Source: Nitrospirota bacterium
GTDB taxonomy: Bacteria > Nitrospirota > Nitrospiria > Nitrospirales > UBA8639
DNA: 8,081 nucleotides
Assembly (NCBI GenBank): GCA_003233615.1
Contig: QIMB01000299.1
Span: 1 to 8,081 of the forward strand
Direction: 5' to 3'
Shown here: piece by piece, positions 1-6,482 of the stretch
Layout: each line of letters starts with the position of its first letter
How positions within the stretch are numbered: the stretch's first letter is position 1
Position numbers and translations under genes: made by a program
Notes under the pieces: generated by a model
The model's database searches: none
What the model was told of the DNA's origin: nothing
What the model saw: only the letters and a program-made list of their open reading frames with translations

Positions 1-902
1 CAGGACAACCAGTCGTAATGCTGTCGTTCCTCGAAAGATAGAGCGGTCATCGCGCGATACGCGCCATAGACCGCAACCACACAAGCCCCTAGAATGATGT
101 GGCTGGCTATCCGATGAACATTGAACGGATTCCATAAGGCAGTATGAATCACATGCCAAATATTTCCCAAAAATGCCCCATTCTCAGCGACCCCCGCCGG
201 AGAGAGCATAAAACTAGTCCAGGTATTCCCCAGCATCGTCAACACAATCCCCATCACATTCACCAGCACCCCCAAGCTGACATGCAGCCATTTCGCCAAG
301 CCGCCCTGCATCTTTTCCCAGGAGTAATAATATCCATACATCAAGAGGGTAAAACTAATCACGAGAACTCCATACCCAAGAAAAACAGGGCGAAAGATAG
401 TAGTAAGATACGTCGTCAGGTCAGGATACAACACCAGCAAACTGATCAGAAAAAGCCCTCCTAAACCCGCAGCTATGCCCAACGCCAAGACAATGAACCG
501 AAAAATCTCTGTGGCAAAACGATCATAGGACTGCGGGAGACCAGATCCCCAACCCATCAGCCCAATCACTTCCAACACCGTTACCAGGAACAGAGCCCCC
601 ACAACAAAGCCACCCCAATACACATGTTGTTGCGCCACAATCCACACCACCACCCGACTTTTCCCAAATTCCGTCGGATAAGACGCTTCAGTCAGTCGAG
701 GTGCACGTGGCCCGGAAACAGGGCCTTTGGTCTTGTAATAAGTATCCCAAAAGATTTTGGGTTTGGCAGTTTCGGAGTAAGAGGGTGAAGAAACAGTACT
801 TCTAGACTGTGAAGCAAAAACCAGTTCCCCTTGCATCAGAAATGACAACACACAGAACAAGCCAAGCAGGAAAGTCATAGAGCAACATTTTGATGCCGTC
901 AT
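1..902 (-). CDS. Cytochrome bd oxidase subunit I-like (CydA-like) membrane protein, N-terminal part
   Basis: This is the N-terminal 300 codons of a haem-binding quinol oxidase subunit I-like protein; the rest lies beyond the left edge. Residues 1-30 look like a signal peptide (hydrophobic core FLLGLFCVLSFL, then LVFA before Ser31), followed by a roughly 50-residue polar linker that ordinary CydA lacks. From residue 83 it follows CydA. H93 in AQQHVYW is followed exactly 18 residues later by E111, the spacing of His19 (haem b595 ligand) and its glutamate in E. coli CydA. GNTW (225-228) matches the ANGW region, and NPFNVHRIASH has H263 where CydA has its haem b558 ligand His186. At least five hydrophobic segments are visible. 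The start is the ATG at 902, with no strong Shine-Dalgarno; GTG two codons upstream and ATG at 878 are alternatives. Divergent bd-like subunits of unknown acceptor are known in nitrite-oxidising Nitrospira. Family assignment is firm; oxidase activity is inference. Confidence 0.8.
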   Translation of the reverse strand, partial: MTASKCCSMTFLLGLFCVLSFLMQGELVFASQSRSTVSSPSYSETAKPKIFWDTYYKTKGPVSGPRAPRLTEASYPTEFGKSRVVVWIVAQQHVYWGGFVVGALFLVTVLEVIGLMGWGSGLPQSYDRFATEIFRFIVLALGIAAGLGGLFLISLLVLYPDLTTYLTTIFRPVFLGYGVLVISFTLLMYGYYYSWEKMQGGLAKWLHVSLGVLVNVMGIVLTMLGNTWTSFMLSPAGVAENGAFLGNIWHVIHTALWNPFNVHRIASHIILGACVVAVYGAYRAMTALSFEERQHYDWLS

Positions 903-1023
903 TTTCACAGTGGTTTCCCAAGACAAGACCAAGTTTGGCCTTCTTAAATTTTCAACGGGAAAAGGGAAAACCCCGCAACTTCGTTATCGGTCTTTGTTCC
1001 ACAATGGTAAAGAACCGCTAAAC

Positions 1024-1043
1024 AAAAAAATCGCTTCGACTCC
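1024..1043 (-). terminator. Weak candidate intrinsic terminator after the 1175-1648 gene
   Basis: On the minus strand a short stem (AGTCG, loop AAG, CGATT, one G-T pair) runs straight into seven T residues at 1030-1024. It lies about 130 bases downstream of the hypothetical gene and upstream of the CydA-like gene. The stem is short and AU-rich, so this is a tentative call. Confidence 0.2.
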
Positions 1044-1080
1044 GTAGGCAGGAACAGAATCAATCAAAAGGAAAAGTTAG

Positions 1081-1113
1081 ATGGATTCCGGCTAACTCAT
1101 GCGGGAATGACGG
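1081..1113. repeat. dRS3-like short palindromic repeat
   Basis: The stretch begins TGGATTCCGGC and ends GCGGGAATGACGG, so it carries ATTCC and GGAAT arms about a dozen bases apart. This is the form of the dispersed ATTCCC-N-GGGAAT repeats (dRS3-type, REP-like) found in many bacterial genomes, usually intergenic. It lies between the hypothetical gene and the CydA-like gene. Only one copy is in the window, so its repetitive nature rests on resemblance. Confidence 0.45.
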
Positions 1114-1174
1114 AGAGACTGGATTTCAATCACACGGGAATAGGAACGGTGGAGTTGATTCGGGGCAGTTCGAA

Positions 1175-1648
1175 TTATTCGGGGAATTCGATGGCTCCGC
1201 CTTCGAGATCGGTGTCGATGCCGGTCAGCTCCATTTTGTTGCCGACACGCCACCATTCGGCAGAGACTTCGGAGAGTGTTCCTTTGGATGTATAGAACTT
1301 CGCGGCGGAAATACTGACATTGTGATTCTCTGCTTTATGAATTTCCATGACGGTTGTTTTTAGGGTGGTATCTTCGACCTTGATCATTTCAGGCGTACTC
1401 GTCAGCAGGAAACGGTCATTCGGATTATTTTCCCATGCATTCTGCTTCAAGGTGGCCACTTCAGTCCCAGTGGGCATAAACACCCCCATCGTCAGCACCA
1501 ATTTCTGTTGGTCTTCCATCAACTCAATGCGGAGCTGCTCTTTCCCATGAGCCAAAAACGTTCCATTGGTATTGCGTAAGATATTGGTTCCTAATTGAAT
1601 ATCCACGGTATTGCTCCCCTTAAGGCTCACGAAATGATAACTACCCAT
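1175..1648 (-). CDS. Hypothetical protein, 157 residues, probably beta-rich and cytoplasmic
   Basis: I do not recognise the family. The protein has no signal peptide or membrane segment. It looks soluble, with alternating polar and hydrophobic stretches typical of beta strands (for example LRIELMEDQQKLVLTMGVFM at 39-58 and the C-terminal EWWRVGNKMELTGIDTD at 131-147). The C-terminus is acidic (DLEGGAIEFPE). The ATG at 1648 is preceded at 9 bases by AAGGTGG (minus strand 1664-1658), a good Shine-Dalgarno, which supports this start. A plausible promoter lies at 1827-1856. The gene starts inside a large imperfect palindrome: codons 3-8 lie within its left 19-bp terminal repeat, so the leader of the mRNA can pair with the start of its own coding region. 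It is separated from the operon upstream by about 260 bases and probably transcribed independently. Its composition is like the surrounding genes. Confidence 0.7.
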   Translation of the reverse strand: MGSYHFVSLKGSNTVDIQLGTNILRNTNGTFLAHGKEQLRIELMEDQQKLVLTMGVFMPTGTEVATLKQNAWENNPNDRFLLTSTPEMIKVEDTTLKTTVMEIHKAENHNVSISAAKFYTSKGTLSEVSAEWWRVGNKMELTGIDTDLEGGAIEFPE

Positions 1649-1801
1649 TTTCGCATCCCACCTTCAGGCCACCTTGGGGCGATCTTCACTTGCACAATCC
1701 TCAGCGTAGGCTTGGCTACGCTTGCGGGTGTGCGCCCTCAGATCGACCCAATCTGCCCCAAATCTGCGCGCGAATTCTAGGGAGTTATCATTTCGTGAGC
1801 C
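1624..1801. repeat. 178-bp imperfect palindrome with perfect 19-bp terminal inverted repeats (MITE-like)
   Basis: Bases 1624-1642 are the exact reverse complement of 1783-1801. Two inner inverted repeats share the same centre (1712.5): 1674-1685 with 1740-1751 (11 of 12 bases) and 1703-1709 with 1716-1722 (7 of 7, around GGCTTG). The co-centring without net insertions shows one long palindrome rather than chance pairs. Pairing is weakest at about 1643-1663 against 1762-1782. Perfect ends with a decayed interior resemble a miniature inverted-repeat element or large REP/bime-like structure. No target-site duplication is visible at the flanks and no transposase is nearby. The left arm overlaps the start of the 1175-1648 gene. 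Confidence 0.65.
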
Positions 1802-1826
1802 CTTTGTCTCAAAAATAGATTCCCTC

Positions 1827-1856
1827 ATTATTTCCCAGAGGAATCATACCGTTCAA
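1827..1856 (-). promoter_or_regulatory. Candidate sigma-70 promoter for the 157-residue hypothetical gene
   Basis: The minus strand reads TTGAAC (-35, bases 1856-1851), an 18-base spacer, then AATAAT (-10, bases 1832-1827; five of six consensus bases). A transcript from here would start near 1820 and run through the whole palindrome before reaching the ATG at 1648. The -35 box lies inside a small ATAC...GTAT dyad. This is a motif match only. Confidence 0.35.
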
Positions 1857-1907
1857 GTATTGGTCGTGTACATATTCTCCAGCGAGATTCACCCAATACA
1901 AAACCGG

Positions 1908-2978
1908 CTACAATGATGAAGTCGGCTCAGTTGCTATCGGAATATCCTTGCCTTTTAACAACATCAAACACCCCAACCCAATGACAATCCACAGAATTTC
2001 TCGTAATCGCCGAATCAGCGCAAAGGTTATTCCCGCCACTTCGGTATACCCGAAACTCATCAGCAACAGGGTGTAGCCCACTTCTTGGGCCCCGAGGCTC
2101 CCTGGAATAAAAAATGTGCCTCCTTTAATAAAAACAGTCAGCGCCGCAATCGAAATGGCTGTCCACACATCGATACCCACATCCAGGTAATACAAAATTG
2201 CGTACACTTCCAGAGACTCGCAAAGCCACGCCAGAAAAAATGTTGTCAACGCCACATAAAATGTTCGCCGATTTTTTGAATAAAATTGACGAATGGTGTC
2301 ATCAAGTTCTCGCAATTGTTGTTCTCGGGCTTCGAGAAACGTCAATCGAATGCCACAGGCTCGCACCATGGTTAAACAGCCCATACCAATCCCATGGCGC
2401 TGAAACACGACAAACAGCGCTACTCCAAATGCCAGGAGTCCCAAGCTCACCACCATGGTCATCCAGTAGTGCGTGATATCGCCTATAATCCAAAGCCCTA
2501 AGCCTAAACCAAGCAAAATAAACAGCACTTGTGCCAATGTCATGGTCGTCTTTGCGGTAATGACCGACGCCAAGCCCTCGACCATCGGCACGCCATACTG
2601 CTTGAGGAGATAGGCTTTCAAGGGTTCCCCACCCACGTAGGCCGCGGGCGTGGTGACATTGATGGTCTCTCCGGCCATCCGAATGGCACACAAGCGGAGG
2701 AATCCAACATTTTTTGCGTAGACTCCTAACGTGAGCCGCCAGCCCAAGGCGTCAAGCCCATACACGACAACCATAGGCAGCAGAATGATGAAAAGGGAGA
2801 AAGGACCGAGTTGCGACACTGCGTGAACGATTTGTTCGAGACCGATATAGAAGACTGTCCCGATCAGGCCGATGAGCCCAATAAGCAGGAAAACGAGTTT
2901 AATGGACTTAGACAATGCAAATATACCTATAATCGCTTTCAGATTGAGGTCGGATTTGGTCGATGTGATTGAGCACAA
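1908..2978 (-). CDS. Flippase-like integral membrane protein (UPF0104 / LPG-synthase transmembrane family)
   Basis: A polytopic inner-membrane protein of the lysylphosphatidylglycerol synthase transmembrane (MprF N-domain, AglD, HpnL) family, members of which flip or handle modified lipids. About eight hydrophobic segments are visible, for example near 28-46, 60-76, 146-167, 172-192, 240-262, 270-290, 302-322 and 325-342. Family signatures are GGEPLKAYLL (116-125), followed by VPMVEGLASVI, and PGSLGAQEVGY (292-302) before the last segments. At 356 residues it is full length for the stand-alone form and lacks the MprF synthase domain. It is the last gene of the phosphonate operon, 102 bases after the phosphotransferase, so its likely cargo is the AEP lipid made by that operon (inference). 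The TTG at 2978 gives the longest reading; TTG at 2915, with AGG ten bases upstream, is a good alternative and removes a polar 21-residue leader. Confidence 0.85.
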   Translation of the reverse strand: MCSITSTKSDLNLKAIIGIFALSKSIKLVFLLIGLIGLIGTVFYIGLEQIVHAVSQLGPFSLFIILLPMVVVYGLDALGWRLTLGVYAKNVGFLRLCAIRMAGETINVTTPAAYVGGEPLKAYLLKQYGVPMVEGLASVITAKTTMTLAQVLFILLGLGLGLWIIGDITHYWMTMVVSLGLLAFGVALFVVFQRHGIGMGCLTMVRACGIRLTFLEAREQQLRELDDTIRQFYSKNRRTFYVALTTFFLAWLCESLEVYAILYYLDVGIDVWTAISIAALTVFIKGGTFFIPGSLGAQEVGYTLLLMSFGYTEVAGITFALIRRLREILWIVIGLGCLMLLKGKDIPIATEPTSSL

Positions 2979-3080
2979 CTGCAGGAATCATTGGACTATT
3001 ATGAGGATTGTGTGAATGAGAATCGATCAAAGGTGGCCGGAAGATGGCAGTGCGATGGTGTAGTGATAGTGTCCATGTCC

Positions 3081-4133
3081 CTACACACGTGAGACGAGGT
3101 TTCGACGAAGACACCAAGCCATTGACATGACAAAGAACCATGAGCCAATCGCGGCAAGCGCTAAAAACCAATGTAAGACACCCAAACCAGCACAGATCAG
3201 GACTACAACGGAAAAGTCACGATTCGCCACATTGCCTAACAGAAATTCAATTTGTTGGCGTTCGCGTTTACTGAGCCGCTGCGTATCCCGTGGCCGGGAT
3301 CGCAATTGTCGCGCAATGTTCACCAATAACAACGACACCACATTCGCCAATACAGCGGAAGCTCCTAGAATCAGTGGGAGATGTGTCTGTTCCCATGGCC
3401 CCTGGAGGTAGGCCCCACAGGCAATCCCCGCAAAGATGGCTATATGAACAATGTTGTCCGCCCAAATATCTAATTCCTGACCAAACTTCGATTCTGAAAA
3501 AGTCAGCCGAGCCACCTCGCCATCGCAACAATCAATAATCACTGACACCTGAAAGAGCAACGCGCCAATCAACGCAAATTCCCATGAGCCCGGAAAAAAG
3601 AACCCGGCGGAGACCAAGCCGATCATCATAGACACGATCGTGATCGCATTGGGCGTCCATCTCAACTGTAAAAACAACCGCGTGAGCGGACCAGAACACT
3701 TTCGATTGAAATACCGATCGACAATGCCATCCAGCCCACCTTTCATGCTCTGGAGAGAACGCACTAATGTCTGTTCGGCTAATCTTGGCCCATTGGGTCC
3801 ACGAACATCTCGAAACCCATGACTCTGACCGGGAATCGCATGAACCATACCTTCTACCGCAGCCTGTTCTAAGGCGAGGCGCAAGGGATTGGTTCCAGAG
3901 GCTTGCAACATGCCTGAAATCCCTAATAATCGGCCTGGCAGCACCAGCAAATCACCGACAATAGGCAACCGTGACTCAGATCTCGCGCTAGAATCAGAAT
4001 GTGTGCCCAATGTCGAGGCATGGGAACCGTCTTGGAACAGCACGGCAGACGTAGCCCCTCCTTCAAGCGCTTCAGGCCTCACAACGACACCAGGATTTCC
4101 CCAATAATAGCCCAGGCTGCCCCACGACCACAA
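3081..4133 (-). CDS. CDP-alcohol phosphotransferase, C-terminal part of a frameshifted fusion
   Basis: This reading frame carries a membrane CDP-alcohol phosphotransferase domain. The catalytic motif D-x2-D-G-x2-A-R-x8-G-x3-D-x3-D is complete: D201, D204, G205, A208, R209, G218, D222 and D226 in this frame, starting with DCCDGEVAR. Hydrophobic segments flank it (about 163-180, 185-200, 227-245, 254-272, 305-340). Residues 1-130 are not a separate domain: they continue the nucleotidyltransferase fold of the preceding frame (WGNPGVVVRP, then LVRSLQSMKGGLDGIVDRYFNRK leading into the transferase), as in IPCT/DIPP-synthase-type fusions. The nominal TTG start at 4133 lies inside that fold without a ribosome binding site, so it is not a real start. 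The enzyme would transfer an alcohol-phosphate or, here, AEP from a CMP-activated donor to a lipid or polyol. Acceptor and donor are inferred from neighbours. Confidence 0.8.
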   Translation of the reverse strand: MWSWGSLGYYWGNPGVVVRPEALEGGATSAVLFQDGSHASTLGTHSDSSARSESRLPIVGDLLVLPGRLLGISGMLQASGTNPLRLALEQAAVEGMVHAIPGQSHGFRDVRGPNGPRLAEQTLVRSLQSMKGGLDGIVDRYFNRKCSGPLTRLFLQLRWTPNAITIVSMMIGLVSAGFFFPGSWEFALIGALLFQVSVIIDCCDGEVARLTFSESKFGQELDIWADNIVHIAIFAGIACGAYLQGPWEQTHLPLILGASAVLANVVSLLLVNIARQLRSRPRDTQRLSKRERQQIEFLLGNVANRDFSVVVLICAGLGVLHWFLALAAIGSWFFVMSMAWCLRRNLVSRV

Positions 4134-4572
4134 CAGCTCTGCCCTGTGCGCCTTCTTGGCGTAGTCGCTGGATCAGTGAAAGAGAAAACACCGTATGACA
4201 ACCAACGACCATACATGCACCACTGAATTCTTCGGCCAACGTTTCCCAGGTTTGGGGATCATACGGGGGAAATTCTCGAACTGGTAGCCAGCGAACAGCC
4301 GCCTGAAGGCGGCTATCTTCGTGCAAGAGTTCGCGCAACGCGGACTCCTCTTTTCCCGCTAATACCAAAATTTGTGAGATTCCACCTCGCTGAAGTGTAA
4401 GCACAGCCCGTTGAAACAAGGTCATGCCACCAACACGAGTCAGCGGACTGGGTATGGGTTCCCCGGGATCTGCGTTCCTCGAGGCAAAGACTCCTGACGA
4501 CGTCAATAAAATGGCCGTATCAACGGCATCTGTCGTTTCTTGTTTAAGAATACCATCCATAATGAGCTGCAC
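4072..4572 (-). CDS. Nucleotidyltransferase-like N-terminal half of the frameshifted fusion
   Basis: The frame encodes the first part of a sugar/alcohol-phosphate nucleotidyltransferase fold joined in homologues to a CDP-alcohol phosphotransferase. Homologous sequence covers residues about 20-151; the last 15 residues (after G151) are read in the wrong frame and end at an artificial stop. Fold landmarks are the first strand TAILLTSSG (19-27), PLTRVGGMTLFQRA (43-56), SQILVLAG (66-73) and CMVVGCHTVF (120-129). The catalytic features are worn: the glycine-rich AAGxGxR loop is TSSGVFASR, the usual K-P is S-P-L, and the metal-binding aspartate position in the VVGCHTVF strand is not acidic. This half may therefore be structural. 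GTG at 4572, 11 bases after the cytidylyltransferase stop, is the longest start; ATG at 4560 is the alternative. Neither has a clear Shine-Dalgarno, suggesting translational coupling. Confidence 0.7.
   Translation of the reverse strand: MQLIMDGILKQETTDAVDTAILLTSSGVFASRNADPGEPIPSPLTRVGGMTLFQRAVLTLQRGGISQILVLAGKEESALRELLHEDSRLQAAVRWLPVREFPPYDPQTWETLAEEFSGACMVVGCHTVFSLSLIQRLRQEGAQGRAVVVVGQPGLLLGKSWCRCEA
4120..4123 (-). other. Frameshift point joining the two halves of the fused NTase/CDP-alcohol phosphotransferase
   Basis: The minus strand has GGGG here. Reading through with three G instead of four joins the upstream frame to the downstream frame as ...RAVVVVG-SLGYYWGNPGVVV..., a seamless nucleotidyltransferase sequence and a single protein of about 497 residues. 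As written, the upstream frame runs on to a stop at 4072. A one-base excess in a homopolymer fits sequencing error or a recent mutation; programmed +1 shifting is possible but unsupported, with no clear slippery site or stimulator. Confidence 0.7.
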
Positions 4573-4583
4573 ATCAACGATGA

Positions 4584-5345
4584 CTAGGACGTCACCGGAA
4601 CAGTCGGGATTTCACCATTCTTGGCTTGTAGGACAGGCAAGATCTGTAAAGTCGCTCGGTCAACATCTTCGGGAAAGTCGATTTCGATCCAGGGTAACCC
4701 CCCAATTTTTTCATACCCAACAGGCACATCCTGAAAAAATGTCGCAAGTGCGTCCTCGTATTCTATATCCATCTTACCAGCATCGATAGAGGACTGAACA
4801 GAACGGATCAACGCAGGAACATCTCGCTTTTGGACCTTCAAAAATCCTACTCCTTCTCCAGCTTCTTCATAATCTGCCGGAAGAACCTTGCTCAACGATA
4901 GGACACGTCCACCTCGAGCAGCGACCATACATTCTTCGGATTCCTGCTTCACCGTCTCATCCATCAGCAAAACCGAGGATTTGGACGATCGCACTAAACG
5001 AGACAAAATCTCCTGGGCATAAAAGACATCGGCATCCATCAGGACGACATCGTCGTCCATTTCATCTCTCGCGACCCATAATGACAGTATACTTCCCCGA
5101 GTAAATTGATCGTTCACAACCCATTGAATATCTTGTGAGGGAAACTCAGCAGCCATCGCAGCACGTATCTGGTCTTGCGCAAACCCCACCACCAAGACAA
5201 TCTGATGAACGCCCAACTGATTCAAACACTCGATATGTCGCGACAAGAGGCTTCGATCACCGATTTCTACAAGACATTTGGGCTTGCCTTGGGTCACCGC
5301 CTGTAAGCGCTTCCCCACACCCGCGGCAAAAATAATAGCCTTCAT
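4584..5345 (-). CDS. pntC: Cytidylyltransferase, PntC/LicC-like (probable 2-aminoethylphosphonate cytidylyltransferase)
   Basis: A 253-residue soluble nucleotidyltransferase predicted to form CMP-AEP from CTP and AEP, as LicC forms CDP-choline. The nucleotide loop FAAGVGKRL (6-14), KPKCLVEIG (21-29), VLVVGF (50-55) and NDQFTRGSILSLW (78-90; LicC has N-x-Y-x-x-x-N-N-I-Y-S) are in order. The metal-binding D104-A-D106 sits in VVLMDADVFY, and E221-I-D223 lies in the closing IEIDFPEDVDRA segment. All catalytic positions appear intact, unlike the worn nucleotidyltransferase of the next gene. The ATG at 5345 overlaps the aminotransferase stop by ATGA and is preceded at seven bases by GGAGAAGG, so the start is secure. 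Placement directly behind an AEP aminotransferase points to AEP rather than phosphocholine as substrate. That specificity is inferred; the family is certain. Confidence 0.8.
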   Translation of the reverse strand: MKAIIFAAGVGKRLQAVTQGKPKCLVEIGDRSLLSRHIECLNQLGVHQIVLVVGFAQDQIRAAMAAEFPSQDIQWVVNDQFTRGSILSLWVARDEMDDDVVLMDADVFYAQEILSRLVRSSKSSVLLMDETVKQESEECMVAARGGRVLSLSKVLPADYEEAGEGVGFLKVQKRDVPALIRSVQSSIDAGKMDIEYEDALATFFQDVPVGYEKIGGLPWIEIDFPEDVDRATLQILPVLQAKNGEIPTVPVTS

Positions 5346-6430
5346 TTTCGAGCCTTCTCCAAAGTTGACTGAAAGGCCAACAGAAAGCCGTCGATATTCT
5401 CCTTCGTTAACGCACCGATATTGGCCACCCGAAAGATTTTGTGCTCTAGCTGACCTTGTCCCGCATAAATAATAAACCCCGCGTGCTTCAACTCATCATG
5501 AAGGTGCTCATAGGACACGCCTTCGGGTAAATGAAAAGCCGTCAAGGTATTACTCTGGACCTCGGGCGGTAAGACCGCTTGAATACCCAGTTCTTGCATC
5601 CGTGTTCTAATGCTCGATGCGTATCCCTGAAATCGTGTGAAACGATTTGCAACCCCTTCCTCCAACAATTCATCCAAGGCTTCCCGAAAGGCATAATACA
5701 CCTGAACGGCCGGTGTAAACGGAATCGTCCCGCGCTCTTGGTCTTCATAATAATTCGCTAAATTCAAATACCAGGAGCGTTTAGGGTATTTCATCACACT
5801 CTCCATGAAACCCTTCCGAACGATGACAAATGCCGCACCTGGAAATCCTTGGATACATTTCTGTGCAGCCCCAGCCACCAGATACATCTTACTGCCACCG
5901 ATATCCAAAGCCTCTCCCCCCAAACCACTCACCGAATCCACCATAAACACACGGTTTTTTTGATCCACGATTTCGGCAATTTCTTTGGTTGGGTTAATAA
6001 AGCCCAATGTCGTTTCATGATGGACCATAGCAACAGTACCCACTTCGGGATGTTGCTTGAGTGCCAACTCGATCATATCGAGATCCGGGGCCACACCCCA
6101 ATCATACTTCAGATCAGGGACACCTAGACGATGCATTTTGATCATGGACGACATCCGATCGCCATAGACACCATTGGTAATGACCATAGCTCGTTTTCCT
6201 AAAGGCATGCTGGACAGCAGCGCCGCTTCGACCGCTGCTGTTCCAGAGCCCGTAAGAATAATTGCCGTATACTCGTCTGCCTCCCCAGGAACGAACGCTT
6301 GCAGCAATTTTTTGCGAATATCACTCAGTAACTCTGAAAATTCCGATTCCCGATGACAAATATCCGGTTGAAGCAAGGCCTGTCGCACACGGTCAGATAC
6401 ATTCACCGGACCGGGATTTAATAAAATCAT
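5342..6430 (-). CDS. phnW: 2-aminoethylphosphonate transaminase (PhnW-family class V aminotransferase)
   Basis: A 362-residue PLP enzyme of the AEP-pyruvate transaminase type, interconverting phosphonoacetaldehyde and AEP. Landmarks in order: LLNPGPVNVS (3-12), CHRESEFSELL (25-35), TGSGTAAVEA (60-69), NGVYGDR (86-92), HHETTLGFINP (137-147), MVDSVSGLGG (163-172, with D165 contacting the PLP ring), AGAAQKCIQGFPG (186-198) with the Schiff-base lysine K191, and FRVANIGAL near the C-terminus. Length and motifs match the family with nothing missing. The ATG at 6430 has AAGGA nine bases upstream. In catabolic loci this enzyme degrades AEP together with phosphonatase (PhnX). Here no phnX is present, and it sits between a decarboxylase and a cytidylyltransferase, so it probably runs in the synthetic direction, making AEP. 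The amino donor cannot be told from sequence. Confidence 0.85.
   Translation of the reverse strand: MILLNPGPVNVSDRVRQALLQPDICHRESEFSELLSDIRKKLLQAFVPGEADEYTAIILTGSGTAAVEAALLSSMPLGKRAMVITNGVYGDRMSSMIKMHRLGVPDLKYDWGVAPDLDMIELALKQHPEVGTVAMVHHETTLGFINPTKEIAEIVDQKNRVFMVDSVSGLGGEALDIGGSKMYLVAGAAQKCIQGFPGAAFVIVRKGFMESVMKYPKRSWYLNLANYYEDQERGTIPFTPAVQVYYAFREALDELLEEGVANRFTRFQGYASSIRTRMQELGIQAVLPPEVQSNTLTAFHLPEGVSYEHLHDELKHAGFIIYAGQGQLEHKIFRVANIGALTKENIDGFLLAFQSTLEKARK
5353..5360 (-). promoter_or_regulatory. Strong ribosome binding site of the PntC-like gene
   Basis: GGAGAAGG on the minus strand, seven bases before the ATG at 5345, lies inside the end of the aminotransferase gene. Together with the four-base ATGA overlap it fixes the start and indicates coupled translation of the two enzymes. 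Confidence 0.7.
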
Positions 6431-6482
6431 CTCTTGAATTCCTTTACCACAAGTATTTCATCCATACATTATGATTGACTGA

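Noticed and set aside
144..464. 106-codon open frame on the plus strand
   Set aside because: It lies antisense to the CydA-like gene, which has clear family motifs; the peptide is rich in His, Gln and Pro with no recognisable domain.
1624..1801. Integron attC-type recombination site
   Set aside because: The arms do not carry the RYYYAAC/GTTRRRY core sites, no integrase is present, and the segment overlaps a coding start.
2302..2691. 129-codon minus-strand frame inside the flippase-like gene
   Set aside because: It overlaps the well-supported membrane protein in another frame and has no motif or ribosome binding site.
4072..4133. Genuine overlapping start of a separate CDP-alcohol phosphotransferase gene at the TTG at 4133
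   Set aside because: The sequence after the TTG continues the nucleotidyltransferase fold in register once one G is removed, and there is no ribosome binding site; a frameshift is the simpler account.
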